Shown here piece after piece: positions 15,828 to 24,869 of a DNA stretch of 64,000 nucleotides; positions within the stretch are counted from its first letter, which is position 1; each line of letters starts with the position of its first letter. The notes beneath the pieces were generated by a model. It ran no database searches and was not told where the DNA came from. It saw only the letters and a program-made list of their open reading frames with translations. The stretch lies in the NCBI GenBank assembly GCA_019635275.1, contig JAHBZV010000011.1, positions 1 to 64,000 of the forward strand, written 5' to 3'. Made by a program: the position numbers and the translations under genes. This DNA is from Burkholderiaceae bacterium (lineage in GTDB: Bacteria; Pseudomonadota; Gammaproteobacteria; Burkholderiales; Burkholderiaceae_E).

Positions 15828-16360
15828 GCGAAGCGCCCGCCGGCACGGGGCGGGTCGCCCGCCTCGTCGCCGCCATCGACGCCGTCGCGCTCTGGTCGGG
15901 GCGCGCGGTGTCCTGGATGCTGATCCCGATGGTCGCGAGCCTCGTCTACGAGGTCGGGGCTCGCTACCTGTTCAACGCGCCGACCACCTGGGCGTACGAC
16001 ATGACCTACATGCTGTACGGCAGCTTCTTCATGCTCGGCTCGGCGTTCACGCTGATGCGCAAGGGCCACATCCGCACCGACAGCTTCTACGCCGACTGGT
16101 CGGTGCGCACGCAGGGCACCGTCGACGCCGCCTGCTACCTGATCTTCTTCTTCCCCGCGATGATCGCCTTCCTGGTGGTCGGCTGGGACTTCTTCTGGGC
16201 CTCCTGGGTTCGCGAGGAGCGCATGGTCACCAGCCCCTGGATGCCGATCGTCTGGCCGTTCAAGCTGTCGATTCCGCTTGCCACCGCGCTGATGCTCCTG
16301 CAGGGCGTCTCCGAATTCATCAAGAGCGTCGTCGCGGCGCGCCGGGGCGTCTGGCTGTGA
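15824..16360 (+). CDS. dctQ: TRAP transporter small permease (DctQ)
   Basis: 178 residues with four hydrophobic segments (about residues 26-46, 62-82, 103-123 and 146-166). It carries the DctQ signature YEVGARYLFNAPTTWAYDMTYMLYGSFFMLGSAFTLMRKGHIRTD. This is the small inner-membrane subunit that pairs with DctM. It overlaps dctP by ATGA and dctM by GTGA, so the three are translated in coupling. Confidence 0.92.
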   Translation: MSEAPAGTGRVARLVAAIDAVALWSGRAVSWMLIPMVASLVYEVGARYLFNAPTTWAYDMTYMLYGSFFMLGSAFTLMRKGHIRTDSFYADWSVRTQGTVDAACYLIFFFPAMIAFLVVGWDFFWASWVREERMVTSPWMPIVWPFKLSIPLATALMLLQGVSEFIKSVVAARRGVWL

Positions 16361-17667
16361 GCCCCGAGATCATCGGGCTCGTCGCCCTGGCCATTCTGTT
16401 CGTCGCGATCTTCATCGGCTTCCCGATCGCGTTCACGCTGGTCGCGATCGCACTGGGCGTCGGGCAGTTCGCGCTCGGCGACGTCGCCATCCACCTGATG
16501 ACGCTGCAGGTGTTCTCGGTGATGCGCGACCCGACGCTCGCGTCGGTGCCGTTCTTCCTGTTCATGGGCTACCTGCTCGAGGAGTCCGGGCTCATCCAGC
16601 GGCTGTTTCGCGGCGTGCAGCTGCTGCTGGCCGGCGTCAATGGGTCGCTCTACCTGGCCGTGATCATCACGGCGACGATCTTCGCTGCGGCCACCGGCAT
16701 CGTCGGCTCGTCGGTCACGCTGCTGGGCGTGATGGCGGCGCCTGCGATGATGAAGAGCGGCTACGACGTGCGGATGAGCGCGGGCGCGATCACCGCCGGC
16801 GGCACGCTCGGCATCCTGATCCCGCCGTCGGTCATGCTGATCGTGATGGGGCCCGTGGTCGGCGTCCCGGCCACCGACCTGTTCGCCGCCGCGGTGTTCC
16901 CCGGCCTGCTGCTGTCGGGGCTGTACATCGCGTACACGCTCGTGCGCAGCTACTGGAACCCGAAGCTCGGCCCGGCGCTGCCGGTATCCGAGCGTCGGCC
17001 GATGCCCGAGGTGCTGCGCGAGCTGACCATCGGCGCAGTGCCGGTGGTGCTGGTCATCCTGGCGACGCTCGGCGTGATCCTCGCTGGCATCGCGACACCG
17101 ACCGACGCCGGAGCGGTCGGCGCATTCGCGACCCTGCTGCTCACCCTGGCCTACCGGAAGATGAGCTGGGCCGGGTTCCGGCGCTCGATGATGTCGACCG
17201 TCGAGGTCTCCTGCATGATCCTGCTGCTGGTCGCCGCGTCGAACTACTTCGGCTCGATCTTCTCGCGGCTGGGCAGCGCCGACTGGATCGCCAACCTGCT
17301 GCTCGGGCTCGAGTTCAGCCCGACGGTGATGCTGCTGCTGATGCTGGCGCTGATCTTCGTGCTCGGCTGGCCGCTGGAGTGGGTGCCGATCGTGCTGGTC
17401 GTCGTGCCGATCTTCCTGCCGATCGTCAACAAGCTCGGCATCGACCTGGTCTGGTTCTGCACGCTGGTCGCGGTGTGCCTGCAGACCGCTTGGATGTCGC
17501 CTCCGGTGGCGTTGTCGGCGTACTTCCTGAAGGGCGTGGTGCCCCAGTGGGAGCTGAGCGACATCTACGCGGGCATGATGCAGTTCATGGTGCTGCAGGT
17601 GATCGGCCTGCTGCTCGTGCTGTTCTTCCCGTCCATCGCGCTGTGGCTGCCCGGCGTGCTGCGGTAG
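16357..17667 (+). CDS. dctM: TRAP transporter large permease (DctM)
   Basis: 436 residues, about twelve helices. Family motifs are FIGFPIAFTLVAIALG, VPFFLFMGYLLEESGL, ATGIVGSSVTLLGVMAAPAMMKSGYD, AGAITAGGTLGILIPPSVMLIVMG and GWPLEWVPIVLVVVPIF. DctM is the sodium-driven translocation subunit of TRAP systems. It starts with GTG at 16357, overlapping the dctQ stop. The downstream IclR frame appears to start inside its last 25 bases. Confidence 0.95.
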   Translation: MSPEIIGLVALAILFVAIFIGFPIAFTLVAIALGVGQFALGDVAIHLMTLQVFSVMRDPTLASVPFFLFMGYLLEESGLIQRLFRGVQLLLAGVNGSLYLAVIITATIFAAATGIVGSSVTLLGVMAAPAMMKSGYDVRMSAGAITAGGTLGILIPPSVMLIVMGPVVGVPATDLFAAAVFPGLLLSGLYIAYTLVRSYWNPKLGPALPVSERRPMPEVLRELTIGAVPVVLVILATLGVILAGIATPTDAGAVGAFATLLLTLAYRKMSWAGFRRSMMSTVEVSCMILLLVAASNYFGSIFSRLGSADWIANLLLGLEFSPTVMLLLMLALIFVLGWPLEWVPIVLVVVPIFLPIVNKLGIDLVWFCTLVAVCLQTAWMSPPVALSAYFLKGVVPQWELSDIYAGMMQFMVLQVIGLLLVLFFPSIALWLPGVLR

Positions 17668-18500
17668 CGAAGGCCGCCGCGCGAAGACCCGCCGCGCCGC
17701 GCGCGGCAACGCCGCGGTCCGGCCCGCCGCAGGCCGACGCGGACGGGAGGCAGGCCGGCTCGGTCACGCTGCGCGCGCTGGCGCTGCTGTCGGAGCTGGC
17801 GCAGCACCCGGAAGGCGTGTCGCTGCACCGGGTGACGCAGCAGCTGGGCTGGCCGAAGCCGTCGGTGCACCGGCTGTGCGCCCACCTCGAGCAGGCCGGA
17901 TGGGTGCTGCGCAGCGGCACCGAGCGCAACCTGAGCCTCGGCCCGGCGGCACTGAAGTTCGCGCTCGCCGCGCTGCATCACGACGCGGCCAACGCCGAAC
18001 GCCGCGCCATCCTGCGCGCGCTGGTCGACCGCGTCGGCGAGACCTGCAACCTGACGATGCTCGCCGGCGCGGAGGTCCTCTACGTCGATCGCGTCGAGTC
18101 GGCGTGGCCGTTGCGGCTGCACCTCGAGCCCGGCTCGCGGGTGCCGCTGCACTGCACCGCCAGCGGCAAGCTGTTCCTCGCGCACATGCCGAAGGCGCAG
18201 CGCGCGCGGCTGCTGGCCGCACGCCCGCTGTGGGCCGCGACCCCGAACACGCTGGTCGCCCCCGAGGCGATCGAGAAGGAGATGCGCGCGATCGTCCGCC
18301 AGGGCTACAGCCTCGATCGCGAGGAGTTCCTGCTCGGGCTGATCGCGATCGCCGTCCCGGTGACCGGGCGCGACGGCCAGCCGGTCGCCGCGCTAGCCGT
18401 GCACGCGCCGATCGGGCGGCTGTCGCTCAAGCGTGCGATCGGGCTGCTGCCCGTCATGCGCGAGGCCGCCACGGCGCTCGGCGCCAGTCTTGCGGCATGA
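17643..18500 (+). CDS. IclR-family transcriptional regulator of the TRAP operon
   Basis: The conserved part starts near residue 39 with SVTLRALALLSELAQHPEGVSLHRVTQQLGWPKPSVHRLCAHLEQAGWV, an IclR winged helix. An effector domain follows: GETCNLTMLAGAEVLYVDRVESAWPLRLHLEPGSRVPLHCTASGKLFLAHMP. The start is uncertain. The only in-frame start codon near the domain is GTG at 17643, inside the end of dctM, giving 285 residues with a 38-residue Ala/Arg-rich lead. No Shine-Dalgarno sequence is visible. Position at the end of the TRAP genes suggests it controls them. Its effector domain is close to that of the second IclR protein at 20.7 kb, so the two are probably paralogues. Confidence 0.85.
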   Translation: MAARRAAVAKAAARRPAAPRAATPRSGPPQADADGRQAGSVTLRALALLSELAQHPEGVSLHRVTQQLGWPKPSVHRLCAHLEQAGWVLRSGTERNLSLGPAALKFALAALHHDAANAERRAILRALVDRVGETCNLTMLAGAEVLYVDRVESAWPLRLHLEPGSRVPLHCTASGKLFLAHMPKAQRARLLAARPLWAATPNTLVAPEAIEKEMRAIVRQGYSLDREEFLLGLIAIAVPVTGRDGQPVAALAVHAPIGRLSLKRAIGLLPVMREAATALGASLAA

Positions 18501-18531
18501 TTGCCGCAGGCAACCGGACCGGAACCCGAGC

Positions 18532-19454
18532 ATGAACTCGCTATTCGACCCGCTGCGCGAACGCGCGGCCACCCTCAAACCCGCCCGCACGGCGGTGGTC
18601 TATCCGCTGTCGCAGGCCTCGCTGGGCGCCGCCTACGAAGCGGCCGACGCCGGCTACATCGAGCCGGTGCTGGTCGGCCGCATGCGGCGATGACCACGCT
18701 GATGCATCGCCATGGCCTGAAGGCCGATCGCTTCGAGATCGTCGACACCCGCGACGACCCCCGCGAGGCCGCGCATCGCGCCGCCCTGCTGGCACGCGAT
18801 CGCGCAGTGCAGGCGTTGATGAAGGGCAGCCTGCACACCGACGACTACATGTCGGCGATCGTCGCCCGCGACGCGGGCCTGCGCACGCAGCGCCGCGTGA
18901 GCCACGTGTTCGTCCTCGCGTTCGCCGCCTACCCGAAGCTCGTCGCGCTCACCGACGCCGCGGTGAACATCGCCCCGGGGCTCGCCGACAAGGCCGACAT
19001 CGCGCGCAACGCGATCGACCTGTGCCGCGCGCTCGGCGTCGCCACCCCGAAGGTGGCCGTGCTGGCCGCGACCGAAGACGTGAACCCGGCCATGCCGGCG
19101 ACGATCGATGCGGCGGCGCTCGCCAAGATGGCCGATCGCGGCCAGATCGCGCACGGCATCGTCGACGGCCCGCTGGCGTTCGACATCGCGATTTCCGCGC
19201 AGGCGGCCAGGAGCAAGGGCCTGGTCTCGCGCGTCGCGGGCGACCCCGACGTGCTGCTCGTCCCCGACATCGAGGCCGGCAACGCGCTGTACAAGCAGGC
19301 CGCCTACCTGGCCGGCGCGGAACTCGGCGGGCTGGTGCTCGGCGCCGCCGTGCCGGTCCTGCTGACCAGCCGCGCCGACAGCGTGGCGGCGCGCATCAAC
19401 AGCTGCATCCTCGCCAACCTGTACGCGCACTGGCTCGGCACCGGACACGCCTGA
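18532..19454 (+). pseudogene. pta: Phosphate acetyl/butyryltransferase family gene interrupted by a frameshift
   Basis: Two frames together make one short-type phosphotransacetylase (acyl-CoA + phosphate to acyl phosphate). The first (18532-18693) encodes the N-terminus up to AADAGYIEPVLVG and stops. The second (18690-19454) continues from HRHGLKADRFEIVD through ALMKGSLHTDDYMSAIV, RRVSHVFVLAF, TDAAVNI and ADSVAARINSC. One extra C near 18678 would restore a single product of about 307 residues. So the DNA has a one-base deletion, a sequencing error, or less likely a programmed shift. The first frame's TGA overlaps an ATG (ATGA at 18690), so the larger part could be translated by re-initiation, but without the first 50 residues. 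It faces ackA, its natural partner. Confidence 0.8.
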
Positions 19455-19491
19455 CGCCGCGGCTGCGGCGCGCCTCGAAACGGCCGGCTGC

Positions 19492-20688
19492 TCAGCGCGC
19501 GCCGCGCTGTCTCACCAGCGCGGCGGTGTGCCTTGCGATGACACCCTCTTCGTCGGTCGGCACGACCCACAGGCCGATCGTCGAGTCGGCCGCGTGCAGT
19601 CGCGGCCCCTGCGCGGCGTTGGCCGCCTCGTCGATGCGGGCGCCCATCCAGCCGAGCAGGCCGGCAATCTGCGCGCGCACTTGGGCGTCGTGCTCGCCGA
19701 TTCCGGCGGTGAACACGATCGCGTCGCAGCCGCCGAGCACGACCGCGCTCGCAGCGATCTCCTGCGCGGCCCGCTGGCAGAACACTTCGATCGCGAAGCG
19801 CGCGCGCGGATCGTCGCTGGCGGCCAGCACCCGCATGTCCGCCGAGATGCCCGACAGGCCGAGCAGGCCGGACTCGTGGTACAGCCCGCGCGAGAGCGTC
19901 TCGAGGTCGAGCCCGAGCTGCTGCTGCGCGAACAGCGCGACACCGATGTCGACCGCCCCCGGGCGCGTGCTCATCACCAGCCCGTCGAGCGTGGACAACC
20001 CCATGCTCGTGCGCACCGAGCGCCGCTCGTGCATCGCGCAGACACTGGCGCCGCTGCCCAGGTGCGCGACGACGATCCGGCCGTCGGCCTGCGCGCCGGC
20101 CAGCGCCGGCAGCTGCCGCGCGATCGACTCGAACGACAACCCGTGGAATCCGTAGCGCCGCACGCCGCGGTCGCGCCAGGAGACCGGCAGCGGCATCGTC
20201 GTGTGAAGCCGCGGCTGCGTGGCGTGGAAGGCGGTGTCGAAGCACGCCACCTGCGGAACGCCTGGCGCCACGGCCGCCATCGCGTGGATGCCGGCGACGC
20301 AGTGCGACTGGTGCAGCGGCGCGAGCGGCTCGAGCGACTCGACCAGGCGCAGCGTCGAGTCGTCGATCAGGCAAGGCGCCACCAGCGCCTCGCCGCCGTG
20401 CACCACCCGGTGGCCGACGGCCTCGACGCGGTCGATCAGGCCGTCGGACTGCAGCCGGGCGAGCACCTCCTTCAGCGCCCGGCGCTGGTCGGCCGGCGCG
20501 GGCAAGGCGCGCTCGCCGCGCTCGCCGCCCTCGGTGCGCCAGACCATCACCGGCGTGTCGGGCAGCCCGTGCACCTGCCCGCGCAGCCGCTCCACCGGCT
20601 CGCAGGGCGCGCCGCTCGCGGCGTCGACGCTGCGATAGACGGCGAACTTGAAGCTCGACGACCCGCTGTTCAGGACCAGGATCGTCAC
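19492..20688 (-). CDS. ackA: Acetate kinase
   Basis: 398 residues, the normal length. AckA interconverts acetyl phosphate + ADP and acetate + ATP, the second step after phosphotransacetylase. Motifs are the N-terminal phosphate loop LVLNSGSSSFKFAVY, the substrate Arg in VGHRVVHGGEAL, the catalytic Asp in VACFDTAFH, RRYGFHGLSFE, the GRIVVAHLGSGASVCA phosphate loop and IVFTAGIGEHDAQVR. It could use propionate as well. It lies 5 bases downstream of an IclR gene on the same strand, so the two form an operon, and it converges on the frameshifted pta with a GC hairpin between (19455-19470). Confidence 0.96.
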   Translation of the reverse strand: MTILVLNSGSSSFKFAVYRSVDAASGAPCEPVERLRGQVHGLPDTPVMVWRTEGGERGERALPAPADQRRALKEVLARLQSDGLIDRVEAVGHRVVHGGEALVAPCLIDDSTLRLVESLEPLAPLHQSHCVAGIHAMAAVAPGVPQVACFDTAFHATQPRLHTTMPLPVSWRDRGVRRYGFHGLSFESIARQLPALAGAQADGRIVVAHLGSGASVCAMHERRSVRTSMGLSTLDGLVMSTRPGAVDIGVALFAQQQLGLDLETLSRGLYHESGLLGLSGISADMRVLAASDDPRARFAIEVFCQRAAQEIAASAVVLGGCDAIVFTAGIGEHDAQVRAQIAGLLGWMGARIDEAANAAQGPRLHAADSTIGLWVVPTDEEGVIARHTAALVRQRGAR

Positions 20689-20693
20689 GCCGG

Positions 20694-21497
20694 CTACCAG
20701 TCGAGCGTCTGCGCCATCGCCTCGGAGGCCGACTGCATCGCAGGCAGGAACTGCATCGCCTCGGCCAGCGCCAGTCGGGGCACCGGCGAGTGCATGGCCA
20801 GTGCAGCCACCACGCGCCCGTCGGCGTCGTGCACCGGCACCGCGAGGCAGCAGATGCCGGCGAGGTACTCCTCGTCGTCGGTGGCGTAGCCCTGCTCGCG
20901 GATGCGCTCGAGTTCGGCGGCGAGCGCGCGCGGCTCGGTCAGCGTCTTCTGCGTGTGCCGCACCAGCGGGCTCTGCTGGATGAAGCGCTCGCGCGACCGC
21001 TTCGGCATGTGCGCGAGGAACAGCTTGCCGCTGGCCGACGCGTGCAGCGGCACGCTCGATCCCGCGCCCAGCGCGATGCGCAGCGGCCAGGCCGTCTCGA
21101 CGCGATCGAGGTACATGACCGCGTTGCCGTTGGGAATCGTGAGGTTGCAGGTCTCGCCGGTGTGCTCGACCAGCTCCTCGAGAATGGCGTGGCGCGCGGC
21201 GCGGTTCGGGGAATGCAGCAGCACGTCCGCAGCGAGCGTACTGAGCCGCCGGCCGCAGTGATACCGCTTGCTGCCGGGCTCGCGCCCGACCAGCCCCGCC
21301 ACTTCGAGCGTGGCGAGGATGCGAAACACGGTGGGCTTCGGAAGCTCGACCGCCTTGCAGATCTCGGCCAGCTGCGGCGGCACCGGACTCGCCGCGATCG
21401 CCTCCATCACGCGCATCGCGCGCAGGATGGCCGAGCCGGCCGGGGCCGGGTCATCGACCTGCGGCGCCTCGGCCACGGGGTTCGGGTCGTTGCTCAT
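20694..21497 (-). CDS. IclR-family transcriptional regulator upstream of ackA
   Basis: 267 residues. The helix-turn-helix domain is AILRAMRVMEAIAASPVPPQLAEICKAVELPKPTVFRILATLEVAGLV. The effector domain contains GETCNLTIPNGNAVMYLDRVETAWPLRIALGAGSSVPLHASASGKLFLAHMP, nearly the same as in the IclR protein at 17.6 kb. I chose the ATG at 21497, with AGGA 11 bases ahead; an ATG at 21506 is also in frame but too close to that AGGA. A GATAAT -10-like element at 21510-21505 overlaps the start region, which would leave almost no leader. It probably regulates the ackA operon. Confidence 0.92.
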   Translation of the reverse strand: MSNDPNPVAEAPQVDDPAPAGSAILRAMRVMEAIAASPVPPQLAEICKAVELPKPTVFRILATLEVAGLVGREPGSKRYHCGRRLSTLAADVLLHSPNRAARHAILEELVEHTGETCNLTIPNGNAVMYLDRVETAWPLRIALGAGSSVPLHASASGKLFLAHMPKRSRERFIQQSPLVRHTQKTLTEPRALAAELERIREQGYATDDEEYLAGICCLAVPVHDADGRVVAALAMHSPVPRLALAEAMQFLPAMQSASEAMAQTLDW

Positions 21498-21635
21498 GAC
21501 CCGCATTATCCTGAAAACGGAATCCCGCGTTTCGAACCGGGCACCCCGTCTTGCCGTGGCCGGTTCCCGAACCCGACGACTGGCGGCGTGTCACGGCACC
21601 GGGCGGCCGCGGCCCCCGGCACCGGCGCCCGACGA

Positions 21636-22448
21636 TCAGGGCAGCCGGGTCACGATGGGCACCGCGCACCGATGCAGGCAGCCGGCCGTGACGCTGCCGA
21701 GGATCGCCGTCTCGAGCGGGCGCCGGCCGTGCGTGACCATCGCGAGCATCACGTCGCGTCGCTCGTCCAGGAAGCGGGCGATCGCCTCGGCCGGTTCGCC
21801 GTGCAGCACCTCCCAGCTCGTGCGCACGCCATAGCGCGTGGCGTACTCTTCGGCGCGGGTGCGTACGTACGAGGACTCCATCACGTCGCCCGTGGGGATG
21901 TCGGCGGCGAGCTTGACGTCGGGCGCGATCACCTCGACGACGACGAGGTCGGCACCGAGCCAAAGCGCCATGCCGGCCGCCTGCGAGGCCATGGCCTCGG
22001 AAACCTGCGTGCCGTCGAGCGGCAGCACCACCGTGTTCACGCGGGTCGCCTGCCTGCGTCCCTCGACCGCCGCGCCTCGCGGGCGATAGAGGATCACCGG
22101 GTCGCCGCCGGTGCGCACGATGCGCAGCGCCACGCTGCCCATCATCGCCTCCATCAGGCCGCTGTGGCCGTGCGAGGTCATCGCGATCAGCGTGCCCGGA
22201 ACGCGCCGCGCCTCGGCGAGAACCGTGTCGGCGAGGTCGCCGCGCGCCACCATCGCGCGACCGTCGGCCGACAGCTCGGCCGCGAGCGCGCCCACGTAGC
22301 GCGCGGCTTCGGACTGATCCTCTTCCCGGTCGACGACGCGCAGCAGCGACAGCGTCGCGCCGGTGGCCTGCACGATGCCCAGTGCGTGCGGAAGCACCTC
22401 TTCGGAAAAGGCGGACCCGTCGACGGGAACCAGGATTCGATCGTACAT
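21636..22448 (-). CDS. Tandem universal stress protein (UspA)
   Basis: 270 residues made of two Usp domains. The first starts MYDRILVPVDGSAFSEEVLPHAL and ends MTSHGHSGLMEAMMGSVALRIVRTGGDPVIL. The second starts VVLPLDGTQVSEAMASQAAGMA and ends MVTHGRRPLETAILGSVTAGCLHRCAVPIV. The G-2x-G-9x-G(S/T) nucleotide motif is recognisable in the first domain and weaker in the second. Such proteins bind ATP or act as stress chaperones; no specific role can be read. It is monocistronic and divergent from the TonB receptor gene. Confidence 0.92.
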   Translation of the reverse strand: MYDRILVPVDGSAFSEEVLPHALGIVQATGATLSLLRVVDREEDQSEAARYVGALAAELSADGRAMVARGDLADTVLAEARRVPGTLIAMTSHGHSGLMEAMMGSVALRIVRTGGDPVILYRPRGAAVEGRRQATRVNTVVLPLDGTQVSEAMASQAAGMALWLGADLVVVEVIAPDVKLAADIPTGDVMESSYVRTRAEEYATRYGVRTSWEVLHGEPAEAIARFLDERRDVMLAMVTHGRRPLETAILGSVTAGCLHRCAVPIVTRLP

Positions 22449-22549
22449 GGGGCGCGCCTCCTCGAGTGGTTGATGCTGCGATGCAGGCAAGCATAAGGCA
22501 AGTTCGCGCCGCCGGCACCTCGCCGGCCTCGGCCGGCGAAAGGTCGCCG

Positions 22550-22578
22550 TTGCCGCATCCGCCGCCCGATCGCATACT
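22550..22578 (+). promoter_or_regulatory. Promoter candidate for the pqqU-like operon
   Basis: TTGCCG at 22550-22555, a 17-base spacer and CATACT at 22573-22578. Transcription would start near 22585, giving a leader of about 22 bases containing GAGG before the ATG at 22608. Hexamer matches are modest. Confidence 0.35.
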
Positions 22579-22607
22579 CTCGCGACACTGGGCGGCGGCG
22601 AGGCTCC

Positions 22608-24725
22608 ATGAAGCGGCGAAACGACGGCGGCAGGAACCACGCATCGATTCCCGGTGCGTTGCTCGCATCGCTGGCATTCGCGACGGGCAGCGCGCAGGCA
22701 CAGCGGCAGCCGGCGCAGCCGCGCTCCGCCGAGCTCGACCCCGTGACGGTCAGCGCGACGCGCATCGAGCAGCGCAGCTTCGACGTTCCGGTCGCGATCG
22801 ATTCGGTCGGCGACGACGCGATCCGCGAACACAAGCCCGGCGTCAACCTGTCCGAGTCGCTCGGCCGGGTCCCGGGCATCCACGTCCAGAACCGCCAGAA
22901 CTACGCGCAGGACCTGCAGCTGTCCTCGCGCGGCTTCGGCGCGCGGGCCGCGTTCGGCGTGCGCGGCGTGCGCCTGCTGCAGGACGGCATCCCGTTCACC
23001 GCGCCCGACGGCCAGGGCCAGACGGGCCTGTTCGACCTCGAGACCGCCGAGCGCATCGAAGTGCTACGCGGGCCGTTCGCGGCGCTCTATGGCAACTCGT
23101 CGGGCGGCCTCGTCACGGTGTTCACCGGCGACCCGCCGCACCGCCCGACCTGGCGCGCGACCGCGAGTGCCGGCAGTTGGGGAAGCTGGAAACTCGGCGC
23201 CGGCTACGGCGACACGATCGGTGCCGTCGGCGCCCGCGTCGACGCGTCGCGCTTCGAGACCGACGGCTACCGCGACCACAGCCGCACCCGGCGCGACCTG
23301 GCCAGCGCGCGGCTGGTCTGGGCGGCCGACCCCGACAGCAAGTTCGCGCTGAACGCCACGCTGCTCGACCAGCCCGACACGCAGGACCCGCTCGGGCTCA
23401 CCCGCCAGCAGGTCGAGCAGGACCCCAGGCAGGCCAGCACCGGCGCGCAGGCCTTCGACACCCGCAAGAGCGTCGAGCACCGGCAGCTGGGATTGTCCTG
23501 GGAGCGGCGCGTCGGCGCTCGCGACACGCTGAAGCTGCGCGGCTACCTCGGCGACCGTCAGGTCACCCAGTTCCTCGCGTTCAGCGGCGCGGCGGCCTCA
23601 TCGTCGGGGGGCGTCGTCGACCTCGACCGCGGCTTCGGCGGAGCCAACCTGCAGTGGACGCACTCGACGATGCTCGCCAACGGGCGATTCGACTTCACGC
23701 TCGGCACCGACTACGACCGCATGCAGGAGCGCCGGCGCGGCTACGTGAACAACTCCGGCGTCGCCGGCGGCTTGCGCCGCGACGAACTCGACACCGCGTC
23801 GAGCTTCGACCAGTACGCGATCGCCGAGTGGTGGTTCGCACCCGACTGGAAGCTCTCGGGCGGCGTTCGCCGCTCGAGTGTCTCGTTCGACGTCAGCGAC
23901 GATTTCGTGACGACGGCCAACCCCGACGACTCGGGCAGCAAGCGCTACTCGGCGACCAACCCGGTGATCGGCGTGCTGTACGCGCTCACCGACACGGTGA
24001 ACCTGTACGCATCGGCCGGGCGCGGCTTCGAGACGCCGACCTTCGCCGAGCTCGCCTACCGGCCCGACGGCCTGCCCGGATTGAACTTCGCGCTCGAGCC
24101 CAGCCGCAGCACCAACTACGAGGCCGGAATCAAGATGCTGCTCGGGCGCGCCACCCGCCTGAACCTCGCGGTGTTCCGCACTGCGACACGCAACGACATC
24201 GTGCCGGACGTCAACGCCGGCGGCCGCACGACCTTCCGCAACGCGGCGCGCACCGAGCGGCGCGGCTTCGAGCTCGGCCTGGAATCGCAGTTCGGCAACG
24301 GCTTCACCGGCTGGCTCGCGTGGACATGGGTCGACGCGCAGTTCCGCAACTACCTGGGCACGACCGGCGTCGACCTGTCGGGCAACGCGATCCCTGGCGT
24401 GCCGAAGTCCTCGGTCTACGCCGAGCTCGCCTGGCGCCACGCCCCGAGCGGCTTCGTCACCGGCGTCGACGGGCGCTGGAACGCGAAGGTCGCGGTCGAC
24501 GACGCGAACTCGGAGCACGCCGGCTCGTACGCGGTGTTCGGCTGGCGCGCCGGCTTCGACTGGCGCTTCGGCGGCTGGCAGCTCTCGCCGTTCGTGCGCA
24601 TCGACAACCTGACCGACCAGCGCTACATCGGTTCGGTGATCGTCAACGCGGCCAACGGCCGGTACTACGAGCCGGCGCCGCGGCGCGCCTGGGTGGCCGG
24701 CGCCCGCGCGAGCTACGCGTTCTGA
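22608..24725 (+). CDS. pqqU: TonB-dependent outer-membrane receptor, PqqU/YncD-like (PQQ importer)
   Basis: 705 residues: signal peptide to about residue 31, plug domain (VSATRIEQRSFDVPVAI ... IEVLRGPFAALYGNSSGGLV), then a 22-strand barrel ending in YAF. From memory of E. coli YncD, now PqqU, many blocks coincide: VPGIHVQNRQNYAQDLQLS, RGFGARAAFGVRGVRL, DGIPFTAPDGQGQTG, AGRGFETPTFAELAYRPDG and SVIVNAANGRYYEPAP. PqqU imports the redox cofactor pyrroloquinoline quinone (PQQ) with TonB energy. The next gene is a PQQ-type dehydrogenase, which supports this. A siderophore-receptor role is the alternative, but I see no siderophore genes. The ATG at 22608 has GAGG ahead. Confidence 0.85.
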   Translation: MKRRNDGGRNHASIPGALLASLAFATGSAQAQRQPAQPRSAELDPVTVSATRIEQRSFDVPVAIDSVGDDAIREHKPGVNLSESLGRVPGIHVQNRQNYAQDLQLSSRGFGARAAFGVRGVRLLQDGIPFTAPDGQGQTGLFDLETAERIEVLRGPFAALYGNSSGGLVTVFTGDPPHRPTWRATASAGSWGSWKLGAGYGDTIGAVGARVDASRFETDGYRDHSRTRRDLASARLVWAADPDSKFALNATLLDQPDTQDPLGLTRQQVEQDPRQASTGAQAFDTRKSVEHRQLGLSWERRVGARDTLKLRGYLGDRQVTQFLAFSGAAASSSGGVVDLDRGFGGANLQWTHSTMLANGRFDFTLGTDYDRMQERRRGYVNNSGVAGGLRRDELDTASSFDQYAIAEWWFAPDWKLSGGVRRSSVSFDVSDDFVTTANPDDSGSKRYSATNPVIGVLYALTDTVNLYASAGRGFETPTFAELAYRPDGLPGLNFALEPSRSTNYEAGIKMLLGRATRLNLAVFRTATRNDIVPDVNAGGRTTFRNAARTERRGFELGLESQFGNGFTGWLAWTWVDAQFRNYLGTTGVDLSGNAIPGVPKSSVYAELAWRHAPSGFVTGVDGRWNAKVAVDDANSEHAGSYAVFGWRAGFDWRFGGWQLSPFVRIDNLTDQRYIGSVIVNAANGRYYEPAPRRAWVAGARASYAF

Positions 24726-24869
24726 GCCGCCCCGCGAAAACAGGTGCCGGCGCAGCCGAACTGCGCTACGCTTCTCGCCCACGCCGGCACCCGCTGCACG
24801 GCGGCCCGCCGCCGGACCTTGCGCGCCGGCGTCGAGGCAGGGCGAAAGAACACACCAAGGAGGAGTCAG

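Noticed and set aside
18532-18693. A programmed frameshift producing full-length phosphotransacetylase
   Set aside because: There is no slippery heptamer with a downstream structure at the break. A one-base loss or sequence error is simpler.
19455-19470. CGCCGC-GGCT-GCGGCG hairpin between pta and ackA as an intrinsic terminator
   Set aside because: The stem is only six bases and no T run follows on either strand. Hairpins of this kind are frequent by chance at this base composition.
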